Shown here in pieces: positions 54,645 through 63,157 of a stretch of 64,000 bases of DNA. Positions within the stretch are counted from its first letter, which is position 1; each line of letters begins with the position of its first letter. The position numbers and the translations under genes are program-made. The notes under the pieces are model-generated. The model was not told the origin of the DNA, did no database searches, and saw nothing but the letters and a program-made list of their open reading frames with translations. This DNA comes from Sphingomonas pokkalii (GTDB lineage Bacteria > Pseudomonadota > Alphaproteobacteria > Sphingomonadales > Sphingomonadaceae): NCBI RefSeq assembly GCF_003096275.1, contig NZ_QENQ01000001.1:1980731-2044730 (forward strand), written 5' to 3'.

Positions 54645-57205
54645 TGCCCTTCCTCCCCCTGCTCCTGCTCGCCGGCGATCCCGATCCGGTCGCCGACGCC
54701 ATTGCCAAGATGACGATCGAGCAGAAGGCCGCGCAGCTCCAGAGCACCGCGCCCGCCGATCCGGTGATCGGCCTGCCCGCCTATGACTGGTGGAACGAGG
54801 GGCTGCACGGCCTCGCCCGCGACGGCTATGCGACGGTGTTCCCACAGGCGATCGGCCTTGCCGCGACCTGGGATGTGGACCTGCTTCACAAGGTGGGCGA
54901 TACCGTCGCCACCGAGGCGCGCGCCAAGTTCAATGCGAGGCCGGTGACCGCCGATCGCAAGATCTATGAGGGGCTGACGATCTGGTCGCCCAACATCAAC
55001 ATCTTCCGCGATCCCCGCTGGGGCCGCGGCCAGGAAACCTATGGCGAGGATCCGTTCCTCACCGGCCATCTCGCGATCGGCTTCATCCAGGGGCTGCAGG
55101 GCCCGGACCCCGCGCACCCCAAGGTGCTCGCCACGCCCAAGCATCTGGCGGTGCACAGCGGCCCCGAGGCCGGCCGTGACGGCTTCGACGTCGATCCCAG
55201 CCCGCAGGATCTGGAGTCCACCTATACACCCGCCTTCCGCCTCGCGCTGACCGAGGGCAAGGCGCAGTCGGTGATGTGCGCATATAATTCGATCCACGGC
55301 ACGCCGGCCTGTGCCTCGGGCGGGCTGCTCAACGATCGGCTGCGCAAGGACTGGGGCTTTACCGGCCTCACCGTCTCGGACTGCGACGCGGTGGCGAACA
55401 TCCATCTGTTCCATCATTACCGCCTCGACGCCGCCGAAGCCTCGGCCGCCGCGATCAAAGCGGGCATGGATCTCAACTGCGGCACCACCTATGCCGCGCT
55501 GCCCGAGGCGGTGAAGCGCGGGCTGGTCAGCGAGGCGGAAGTCGACGTGGCGCTCAAGCGCGCGCTGGAGGCCCGCCGCGCGCTCGGCATCGCATTCGGC
55601 GGCGCCAATCCGTGGAGCCGGATCAAGCCCAGCGAGCGCGGCACCCCGGCCCAGCGTGCGCTGGCGCTGGAGGCCGCGCGCAAGGCCATCGTGCTGCTCA
55701 AGAATGACGGCGACCGACTGCCCCTCACCCCCGGCGGCCGCATCGCGGTGATCGGCGCCAATGCCGATGATCTGGGTGTGCTGGAGGGCAATTACCACGG
55801 CACCGCCAAGGATCCGGTAACCCCGCTCGACGGCATCCGGCGACAGTTCGGTGCCGATCGCGTCGTGTACGCGCAAGGCTCGCAGCTGGCTGAGGCGGCT
55901 GCGGTGATCATGCCCGAAACCGCGTTCCGCGCGGACGGCAAACCGGGCCTCAAGGCCGAGTATTTCGCCAGCCCGACGGTAACCGGCACGCCGGTCGCCA
56001 CCCGGCAGGACCGCCGCATCGACTTCAACTATACCCGCGCCGCGCCGCTGCCGGGGCTGAATCCCTCCGGCTTCGCAGTCCGCTGGAGCGGCGAGTTCGT
56101 CGCCCCGGGCGCGGGCGAGTATGAGCTGGCGATCGACATCCCCGCCTGCTGGAAGGATTGCACCACGCACGACGCGGTGCGGCTATGGGTGGACGGCAAG
56201 CTCCTCCACGACGGCCCGCTCGGCAAGGCGCGCGTCGCGGTGAAGGTCGCCAGCGACGGCCGCCCGGTGCCCTTCCGCATGGAGATCGACCATCGCAGCG
56301 AGGATTTCGGCGTCCGCCTGATGTGGCAGCCCCCGGCCGAGCCGATGCTCGCCCAGGCGCTCGAAGCCGCCAAGAACGCCGACACGATCGTCGCCGTGCT
56401 CGGCCTCTCGCCCGATCTCGAGGGCGAGGCGCTCAGCGTCTCGATCCCCGGCTTCGTCGGCGGCGACCGGACCGACATCGCCCTGCCCCGTCCGCAGCTC
56501 GACCTGCTCAAGGCGCTGCGCAAGACCGGCAAGCCGCTCGTCCTCGTCCTCACCAGCGGCAGTGCGGTGGCGGTGGACCCCAGCCTCGCCGACGCGATCC
56601 TCGAAGCCTGGTATCCCGGCGAGGAAGGCGGCACCGCGATCGCCGAGACGCTGGCGGGCAAGAACAACCCCTCCGGTCGCCTGCCGCTGACCTTCTACGC
56701 CTCGGTCGACGACCTGCCGGCGTTCGTCGATTACGGCATGAAGGAGCGCACCTATCGCTTCTTCACCGGCAAGCCGCTCTGGGGCTTCGGCCATGGCCTC
56801 AGCTACACCAAATTCGCCTATGGCGACGTGACCGTGAAAGCCGCGGGCATTGGCCAGCCGGTACAAGTCGCTGCCAAGCTCACCAATGCGGGCAATCGCG
56901 CGGGTGAGGAAGTCGCGCAGGTCTATGTCGTGACGCCGGACGCCGGCAAACCGGGCGGCTTCACCACCCCCGTCCTGCAACGCCAACTCGCCGGCTTCCA
57001 GAGGACGTCCCTCGCGCCCGGCAAATCCACCAGCCTGTCCTTCACCCTTGATCCGCGCAGCATCAGCAGCGTGGCGCGCGACGGTACCCGCCGCGTGCTG
57101 CCGGGTCGCTATCGTGTCTGGATCGGCGGTGGCCAGCCTGGCGACGGCCCCGGCCAATGGGCCGATTTCACCCTGACAGGCGACGCACAGGAACTCCCGA
57201 AATGA
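54644..57205 (+). CDS. GH3 glycosidase with PA14 domain, beta-xylosidase-like
   Basis: A family 3 enzyme of 853 residues. The N-terminal barrel has AYDWWNEGLHGLAR, RGQETYGEDPFLTG and LTVSDCDAV with nucleophile Asp246; these three blocks are those of the plant BXL-type beta-xylosidases. A PA14 domain is inserted at about 435-570 (GLKAEYFASP, VRWSGEFVAPGAGEYELAID). The second alpha/beta domain resumes near 570 and a fibronectin III-like domain ends the protein. The N-terminus (MPFLPLLLLAGDPDP) is too short for a clear signal. Beta-1,2-xylose on plant N-glycans is a fitting target. A one-base TGATG overlap couples it to the mannosidase. Confidence 0.9.
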   Translation: MPFLPLLLLAGDPDPVADAIAKMTIEQKAAQLQSTAPADPVIGLPAYDWWNEGLHGLARDGYATVFPQAIGLAATWDVDLLHKVGDTVATEARAKFNARPVTADRKIYEGLTIWSPNINIFRDPRWGRGQETYGEDPFLTGHLAIGFIQGLQGPDPAHPKVLATPKHLAVHSGPEAGRDGFDVDPSPQDLESTYTPAFRLALTEGKAQSVMCAYNSIHGTPACASGGLLNDRLRKDWGFTGLTVSDCDAVANIHLFHHYRLDAAEASAAAIKAGMDLNCGTTYAALPEAVKRGLVSEAEVDVALKRALEARRALGIAFGGANPWSRIKPSERGTPAQRALALEAARKAIVLLKNDGDRLPLTPGGRIAVIGANADDLGVLEGNYHGTAKDPVTPLDGIRRQFGADRVVYAQGSQLAEAAAVIMPETAFRADGKPGLKAEYFASPTVTGTPVATRQDRRIDFNYTRAAPLPGLNPSGFAVRWSGEFVAPGAGEYELAIDIPACWKDCTTHDAVRLWVDGKLLHDGPLGKARVAVKVASDGRPVPFRMEIDHRSEDFGVRLMWQPPAEPMLAQALEAAKNADTIVAVLGLSPDLEGEALSVSIPGFVGGDRTDIALPRPQLDLLKALRKTGKPLVLVLTSGSAVAVDPSLADAILEAWYPGEEGGTAIAETLAGKNNPSGRLPLTFYASVDDLPAFVDYGMKERTYRFFTGKPLWGFGHGLSYTKFAYGDVTVKAAGIGQPVQVAAKLTNAGNRAGEEVAQVYVVTPDAGKPGGFTTPVLQRQLAGFQRTSLAPGKSTSLSFTLDPRSISSVARDGTRRVLPGRYRVWIGGGQPGDGPGQWADFTLTGDAQELPK

Positions 57206-58629
57206 TCGACCGCCGTACCCTGATCGGCTCCGGCCTCGCGCTCGCGACAACCCCTGCATTCGCGCGCCCCGCCCCCGCCTTCGTCAGCAAGCGCCCCGCC
57301 CCCGCCGACCGCCGCTTCGTCAGCAAGGCAGTCGAGCGTGAAATCCTACGGGTTTCCAAGCAGATCGCCGATCCGAAGCTGCGCTGGATGTTCGCCAACT
57401 GCTATCCGAACACGCTCGACACCACGGTGAAAATGAGCACGGTCGATGGCAAGCCCGATGCCTTTGTCATCACCGGCGACATCGATGCGCTTTGGCTGCG
57501 CGACAGCTCGGCGCAGGTGCGGCCGTATCTGCATCTGGCGAAGGACGATGCCGATCTCCGCCGCCTCTATCACGGTCTGATCGCTCGTCAGGCCCGCTGC
57601 ATCCTGCTCGATCCCTATGCCAACGCCTTTCTGGAGGACCCGAACGCCCGCACCCAGCTGGGCTGGGCGCTGCACGACAGGACCGAGATGAAACCTGGCG
57701 TCGCCGAGCGGAAATGGGAGATCGACAGCCTCTGCTATCCCATCCGCCTCGCCCATGATTATTGGAAGGCCACGGGGGACACGGCACCGTTCGACGCGAC
57801 CTGGGCCGAATCGGCCCGCGCGATCGTCCGCACCTTCCGCGAGCAGCAGCGCAAGACCGGCCCTGGCCCCTATCGCTTCCAGCGCGGCAGCGAGCGGCCG
57901 ACCGAAACGCTGATGCTCGACGGCTATGGTGCGCCGACCCGGCCGGTAGGGCTGATCCACTCCGGCTTCCGCCCCTCCGACGATGCCTGCGTCTATCCGT
58001 TTCTGATCCCGGCCAATTACTTCGCCGTCACCACGCTCCGCGAACTGGCAGTATTGGCAATCACGGTACGGCAGGACGCGGCGCTGGCGAATGACGCCAC
58101 CGCGCTGGCCGACGAAGTCGCTGCGGCGCTGCGCAGCTATGGCACGATGCGCCTTCGCGATGGACGCGAAGTAATCGCCTACGAGGCCGATGGCTTTGGC
58201 AACACCTTGTTCATGGACGACGCCAACGTCCCCTCGCTGTCCAGCCTCGCCTATCTGCGTTGTTTCGATCGAAACGATGCGCTGTGGCAGCGCACGGCAG
58301 CCGCGGCATGGAGCGAGGCAAATCCCTACTGGTCACGCGGTAAGGTCGTGGAAGGCATTGGCGGACCCCATGTCGGCCTTGGCCATGTCTGGCCGATGTC
58401 GTTGATCATGCGCGGCTTCTCCTATGACGGCGATCTCCCAACGCTTCGCACAATCATGCGAATGCTTAGCAGTAGTGATGCTGGCACCGGCTTCATCCAC
58501 GAGGCTGTGGATCAGGATGACCCTTCCAAATTCACCCGTGACTGGTTCGCGTGGGCCAACGGTCTGTTCGGCGAACTGCTTGTCCACCTCGCCGCCGTCC
58601 AGCCCAAGCTCCTTCAGGAAACCCTGTGA
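57202..58629 (+). CDS. GH125 exo-alpha-1,6-mannosidase
   Basis: An inverting alpha-mannosidase of 475 residues (DUF1237). Motifs are GDIDALWLRDSSAQVRPYL near 90, EDPNARTQLGWALHDRTEMKPG, WEIDSLCYPIRLAHDYW, GFRPSDDACVYPFLIP near 260 and MDDANVPSLSSLAYL. The signal resembles Tat (MIDRRTLIGSGLALATTPAFA). GH125 removes alpha-1,6-linked mannose of trimmed N-glycans; in Xanthomonas NixJ (GH125) acts after the GH92 and GH3 steps. The ATG overlaps the GH3 stop by four bases. Confidence 0.95.
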   Translation: MIDRRTLIGSGLALATTPAFARPAPAFVSKRPAPADRRFVSKAVEREILRVSKQIADPKLRWMFANCYPNTLDTTVKMSTVDGKPDAFVITGDIDALWLRDSSAQVRPYLHLAKDDADLRRLYHGLIARQARCILLDPYANAFLEDPNARTQLGWALHDRTEMKPGVAERKWEIDSLCYPIRLAHDYWKATGDTAPFDATWAESARAIVRTFREQQRKTGPGPYRFQRGSERPTETLMLDGYGAPTRPVGLIHSGFRPSDDACVYPFLIPANYFAVTTLRELAVLAITVRQDAALANDATALADEVAAALRSYGTMRLRDGREVIAYEADGFGNTLFMDDANVPSLSSLAYLRCFDRNDALWQRTAAAAWSEANPYWSRGKVVEGIGGPHVGLGHVWPMSLIMRGFSYDGDLPTLRTIMRMLSSSDAGTGFIHEAVDQDDPSKFTRDWFAWANGLFGELLVHLAAVQPKLLQETL

Positions 58630-60953
58630 TGCTCTCTCGTCGCCGCCTTCTCGCCACCAGCGCCATCGGCATAGCCGCTACTGCCGCAGCGCCCCGTCTG
58701 GCCTTCGCACAAGCCCCACGCCGCACGGCGCCGAACCTGTTCATCGGCACCGCCGGCACCGGCCACACCTATCCAGGCGCGAGCTTACCGTTCGGCATGG
58801 TCCAGCTCAGCCCCGATACGGGGGTCGAGCGCTGGGAAACCTGTTCGGGCTATTATCATAGCGACGGATCGATCCTCGGCTTCTCGCACACCCATCTTTC
58901 CGGCACCGGCATTGGCGACATGCTCGATCTGCTGGTGGTGCCCGCCCGCGGCCCGGTGGTGCTGCAACCTGGCACCCGCGAAAAGCCGGAAACCGGCTAT
59001 CGCCAACGGTATAGTGACGAGCGTGCCGAGCCGGGCTATTATCATGTCGCGCTGGACAACGGCGTCACGGCGGAACTCACCGTCACCGAACGCACCGGCT
59101 GGCATCGATACACCTTCCCCGCCGGGGAAGGTCATTTGTTGCTCGATCTGTCCCACCTGATCCTCGACAGTTCGGACAATCCCCCGCTGATCGGCGACGC
59201 GGTGATCGAAGTGGAACCGGACGGCACGATCACCGGCCGGAGACAAGTCTTCCGCTGGGCAAAGGGGCGCACAATCTTCTTCGCGCTCCAGCTCTCCCCC
59301 CACCCCAACCGCATCACCTTCTACGCCGATGATGATGCCGAGCAGCCTGCCGGCAGCCAGAAAGTCACCGGTCGGAGACTAAAGGCCGTGCTCCACTATG
59401 CGGATGCCGGAAAGGCGCCGATCCTGCTCCGTTGCGGTATCTCGGGTGTCGATATAGGCGGCGCCCGCGCCAATCTCGGTGCCGAAGCGAAACACTGGGA
59501 TTTTGATGCCACCCGCCGCGATGCTGGCGCCCGTTGGCACGCGGTGCTTGATTCCGTCCGCGTCACGGGCGGCACCGAAGATCAGCGCACGATCCTCGCC
59601 ACGTCACTCTACCATGCCCATTTGGCACCGACGCTCTTCTCGGACGTGGACGGCCGCTATCTCGGCATGGACGGGCAGGTCCATACGGTGCCCAAGGGCG
59701 GTGCGGCCTACAGCACCTATTCGTTGTGGGACACCTATCGCGCGCTGCATCCGCTGCTCACCCTGATCGCACCGGATCGCACCAAGTCCCTGGTCGACGA
59801 TCTGATCCGCCAGACCGCGCAATCCCCCTTCGGCCCGCTCGTCTGGCCGCTCCAGGGCAAGGAAACCGGCACAATGATCGGCTGGCACGGCGTCGTCCCG
59901 CTCGCCGAGGCGCAAGCCAAGGGCATACAGGCCGATTACGCCGCCGCATGGCCGGCGATCCGCCGCCGCAGCTTCGATTTCACCGCCAAGGATCTCGATA
60001 ACAGCAAGGGCCGCGATCTTTATGATCGCATGGGCTATGTGCCTGCGGACAAGTGGTTCGAAAGCGTCAGCCGCACCCAGGAATATGCGTATGACGATTG
60101 GGCATCCTCCCACATCGCGACCGCCATCGGCGAGAAGAGTGACGCGGCGCGGCTACGCAAGCGCTCGGCCAACTGGCGCAACGTGATCGATGGCAGCATC
60201 GGTTTCGCCCGCCCGCGCTTCAGCGACGGGAGCTGGTGGACCCCCTATGATCCCATCCAACTGGGCCACATGCCCAAGCCTTGGTGGCGCGATTATACCG
60301 AAGCCAATGGCTGGCAGGCGACCTTCCTCAACCAGCACGATGTTTACGGGCTTATCCAGCATATGGGTGGAGATGCGAAATTCGAGGCGAAGCTCGACGC
60401 CTTGTTCAACGCCCCCTCCACCCTGCCCGCCAATGCGCCGCCGGACATTTCCGGATTGGTGGGCCAGTACGCGCACGGCAACGAGCCCGATCAGCACGCT
60501 CCCTATCTCTACGCCTATGTTGGCGCGCCGTGGAAGACCCAGGCGATGGTCCGCCGACTGTGCACGGAAATGTACAAGAACGATCCGGACGGAATCATCG
60601 GCAACGACGATTGCGGCCAGATGAGCGCCTGGTTCGTGTTCTCGGCGCTCGGCTTCTATCCGGTGGATCCGGTGGAAGCCGTCTATGTGTTCGGCTCGCC
60701 GCTGTTCGAGCGGGCCGAAGTGACGGTCGGCAACGGCAAGCGGCTGGTCGTGGAAGCACCGGGCAACCGCGCCGACACTCCCTATGTCGCGGCCGTCACC
60801 TGGAACGGCAAGCCTTGGCGCAAGAGCTGGATTGCTCATGCCGATCTCGTGAAGGGCGGCACGCTGCGCTTCACCATGTCGAGTAAGCCGAACCCCGCCT
60901 TCGGTCGCGCGCTCGCCGATCGGCCGCCGTCCAACGGCCGCACGCCCGGCTGA
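58629..60953 (+). CDS. GH92 alpha-1,2/1,3-mannosidase
   Basis: A calcium-dependent inverting alpha-mannosidase of 774 residues. A Tat-like signal (MLSRRRLLATSAIGIAATAAA) leads into NLFIGTAGTGHTYPGASLPFGMVQLSPDT, the family opening, with GYYHSDGSILGFSHTHLSGTG near 75 in the N-terminal sandwich. The helical barrel follows: YSLWDTYRALHPLLTL, then NDDCGQMSAWFVFSALGFYPVDP near 660, which holds catalytic and substrate residues. GH92 enzymes remove alpha-1,2- or alpha-1,3-mannose from N-glycans. Overlap with the GH125 stop is one base. Confidence 0.95.
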   Translation: MLSRRRLLATSAIGIAATAAAPRLAFAQAPRRTAPNLFIGTAGTGHTYPGASLPFGMVQLSPDTGVERWETCSGYYHSDGSILGFSHTHLSGTGIGDMLDLLVVPARGPVVLQPGTREKPETGYRQRYSDERAEPGYYHVALDNGVTAELTVTERTGWHRYTFPAGEGHLLLDLSHLILDSSDNPPLIGDAVIEVEPDGTITGRRQVFRWAKGRTIFFALQLSPHPNRITFYADDDAEQPAGSQKVTGRRLKAVLHYADAGKAPILLRCGISGVDIGGARANLGAEAKHWDFDATRRDAGARWHAVLDSVRVTGGTEDQRTILATSLYHAHLAPTLFSDVDGRYLGMDGQVHTVPKGGAAYSTYSLWDTYRALHPLLTLIAPDRTKSLVDDLIRQTAQSPFGPLVWPLQGKETGTMIGWHGVVPLAEAQAKGIQADYAAAWPAIRRRSFDFTAKDLDNSKGRDLYDRMGYVPADKWFESVSRTQEYAYDDWASSHIATAIGEKSDAARLRKRSANWRNVIDGSIGFARPRFSDGSWWTPYDPIQLGHMPKPWWRDYTEANGWQATFLNQHDVYGLIQHMGGDAKFEAKLDALFNAPSTLPANAPPDISGLVGQYAHGNEPDQHAPYLYAYVGAPWKTQAMVRRLCTEMYKNDPDGIIGNDDCGQMSAWFVFSALGFYPVDPVEAVYVFGSPLFERAEVTVGNGKRLVVEAPGNRADTPYVAAVTWNGKPWRKSWIAHADLVKGGTLRFTMSSKPNPAFGRALADRPPSNGRTPG

Positions 60954-63157
60954 TGCTGCTCGCCGCCGCGCTTCTGACGACGGCGCCCTGCGTCGCCGCC
61001 GGCGCCGGCGGCGACGTCGCCGCGGAACTGCTGCGCACACGGTTGGAAGCGCGGCGGGCGCCCTGCGCGCCGGTGCTCCTCGCACCGCTTGCCGCAGTCG
61101 AAGCCGCGCTGCCTGCCCCGCAGCGCATCGCCTGGCGGAAGGTGGCGCCGCGCACGCTGCCCGCGGAAGGTTTCGCCATCCGCCGGATCGGCGACACGCT
61201 GGTGATCACCGCGCAAGGCACGCGTGGGCTGGTCTATGGCGCCGGCTGGTATCTGCGCACCGGTAAACGGCCGCTGCGCTATGACAGCGCACCAGCGCGG
61301 CAGATGCGGCTCACCCAGATCGGCTATCGCGCCAAGAATAACAGTTACGATGCCTGGACGCTGGCGATGTTCCGCCGCCGGATCGAGGATTTCGCGCTTT
61401 GGGGCGCCAGCGGCGTACAGGTAATCGCGCCGGTTTCGGACGACGATGCCACCAGCCCGCTCTTTCCCGCCCCGCCGCTAGAAACGCTGCGCGGCATCGG
61501 TGAAATTACGCACCGGCTGGGACTGGACTTCGCGCTCTATTACCCGAACCTCCACGACTATGCGACACAAACCGAGCGAGACCAGGAAGTCGAGCGCTTC
61601 CGCACACTGCTAGGCCAGTTGCCAAAGGTCGATGCCCTATACGTGCCGGGCGGCGACCCCGGCCATGCCGCCCCCGCCAACCTTTTCCCCCTCGTTGCGG
61701 AGGAAGCGGCCGCTCTGCGCACCTCCAATCCGGCGGCTACCGTTTGGATCTCGACCCAGGGCTTCGACGCCGCGGGGCTCGATGCCTTCTATGCCCAGCT
61801 CGCCCGCCGACCGCGCTGGCTGAGCGGCATCTTCGCCGGACCGCAAACCCGCGATCCGGTGGCCGTACAGCGGCGGCATCTGCCCGCCGGATACCGGCTG
61901 CTGCTTTACCCGGATATCGCCCATACCATGCACGCGCAGGTGCCGGTCGATCGCTGGAGCCCGGCTTTTGCCCTCACCGAGGGGCGTGAGCCGATCAATC
62001 CGCGTCCACGGGCGATGGCGGTGCTCTTCCGGCATCTCGATCCCGGCAGCAGCGGCTTCGTCACCTATTCGGAAGGCGTCAACGACGATGTGAACCAGTT
62101 CCTCTGGTTCCGTATGGGCTGGGACCCGCGGGTAACCCCCGAGGCCTTCGCGCGCGAATATGCTGACAGCTTCATCGGCGATGCGGGCGCGGCCAACGCC
62201 TTGTTCGCATTGGAAGGCAATTGGAGCGGTGATCCCGCCACCAATACCGGCATCGACGCGACGCTGGCGATGATCGATGGCCTCACGCCTGCCCCATGGA
62301 CCGATTGGCGCATCGACGCTCTCCGCTACCGCGCCGTCTATGACGCCATCGTCCGCCATCGCCTGATCGCGGCCCGCGCTCGCGAAGCCGCCGCCCTCGC
62401 CGTCCCCGATGCCGCCGCGGCGCGCGTACAGCTTGCCGAACCCGATCCCGCACCGGTACCGGCGCTCCGCACCCGGCTGTTCGCGCTCGCCGAGCGGCTG
62501 TGGCAGGGCGCGCGGCTGCAGCTTAGCGTGAAGCGCTACGGCGCCGCCAATGTCGAACGCGGTGCGAATCTTGATCGGGTCGATGTCGATCTCAACGACC
62601 GCGTCTGGATCGAACGTCAGCTCGCTACCCGCGCGCCGGCCCAACTCGCGGACCACGCCCGCATCCGGGAAGGCGCGCTCTATGACGATCTGGGCGATCC
62701 CTGGAACGCGCCGCACCTCGTGCGTGGCAGCCGCGTGGGCGCCGATCCGCTGCGTTTCCATGGCGCGGTGGAAGGCATCGCCGATCGCACGCCGGAGGAT
62801 GGCTGGCGGATGGCGTGGATCAGCTATGCCGAGAGTCTCTACGATGCCCCGCTGCGGCTCCATTATACAGGCCTCGATCCCCGACGCCGCTATCGCCTGA
62901 TCGCCACCTATGCCGGCGAGGACTATTGGCTACCGATGCGCCTCGTCGCCAATGGGCGCATCGAACTGCATCCGCCCCTGAATCGATCGAGCAACCCGAT
63001 GACCGTGGAGCTCGAAATCCCGCAGGCGGCGACCCGCCGCGGCACCCTCGATCTCGCCTGGACGCGGCCCGCCGGCATGGGCGGCAGCGGCCGTGGCCAT
63101 CAGGTCGCCGAGACCTGGCTCATCCCCGAACCCCTTTCCGGAGAAAGACGCAAATGA
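60953..63157 (+). CDS. Secreted glycosidase-like protein of unrecognised family
   Basis: A 734-residue exported protein (signal MLLAAALLTTAPCVAAG). The first 90 residues have the GH20b-like pattern RRIGDTLVITAQGTRGLVYGAGWYLR. A TIM-barrel-like part follows: TQIGYRAKNNSYDAW, FALYYPNLHDYATQ, DALYVPGGDPGH with Asp235, ATVWISTQGFDAAG, and SGFVTYSEGVNDDVNQFLWFRMGWDP with Glu374. The C-terminal third is helical then a beta-sandwich. GGD-P replaces the GGDE of GH20. It lies between GH92 and GH29, with one- and four-base overlaps. An endo-beta-GlcNAcase or GH84/GH163-like enzyme is conceivable. I cannot place it in a known family. Confidence 0.7.
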   Translation: MLLAAALLTTAPCVAAGAGGDVAAELLRTRLEARRAPCAPVLLAPLAAVEAALPAPQRIAWRKVAPRTLPAEGFAIRRIGDTLVITAQGTRGLVYGAGWYLRTGKRPLRYDSAPARQMRLTQIGYRAKNNSYDAWTLAMFRRRIEDFALWGASGVQVIAPVSDDDATSPLFPAPPLETLRGIGEITHRLGLDFALYYPNLHDYATQTERDQEVERFRTLLGQLPKVDALYVPGGDPGHAAPANLFPLVAEEAAALRTSNPAATVWISTQGFDAAGLDAFYAQLARRPRWLSGIFAGPQTRDPVAVQRRHLPAGYRLLLYPDIAHTMHAQVPVDRWSPAFALTEGREPINPRPRAMAVLFRHLDPGSSGFVTYSEGVNDDVNQFLWFRMGWDPRVTPEAFAREYADSFIGDAGAANALFALEGNWSGDPATNTGIDATLAMIDGLTPAPWTDWRIDALRYRAVYDAIVRHRLIAARAREAAALAVPDAAAARVQLAEPDPAPVPALRTRLFALAERLWQGARLQLSVKRYGAANVERGANLDRVDVDLNDRVWIERQLATRAPAQLADHARIREGALYDDLGDPWNAPHLVRGSRVGADPLRFHGAVEGIADRTPEDGWRMAWISYAESLYDAPLRLHYTGLDPRRRYRLIATYAGEDYWLPMRLVANGRIELHPPLNRSSNPMTVELEIPQAATRRGTLDLAWTRPAGMGGSGRGHQVAETWLIPEPLSGERRK

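Noticed and set aside
52017-54845. 942-residue minus-strand frame over the beta-mannosidase
   Set aside because: Despite its length it mirrors the mannosidase codon pattern and has no recognisable domain; the sense frame has all catalytic motifs.
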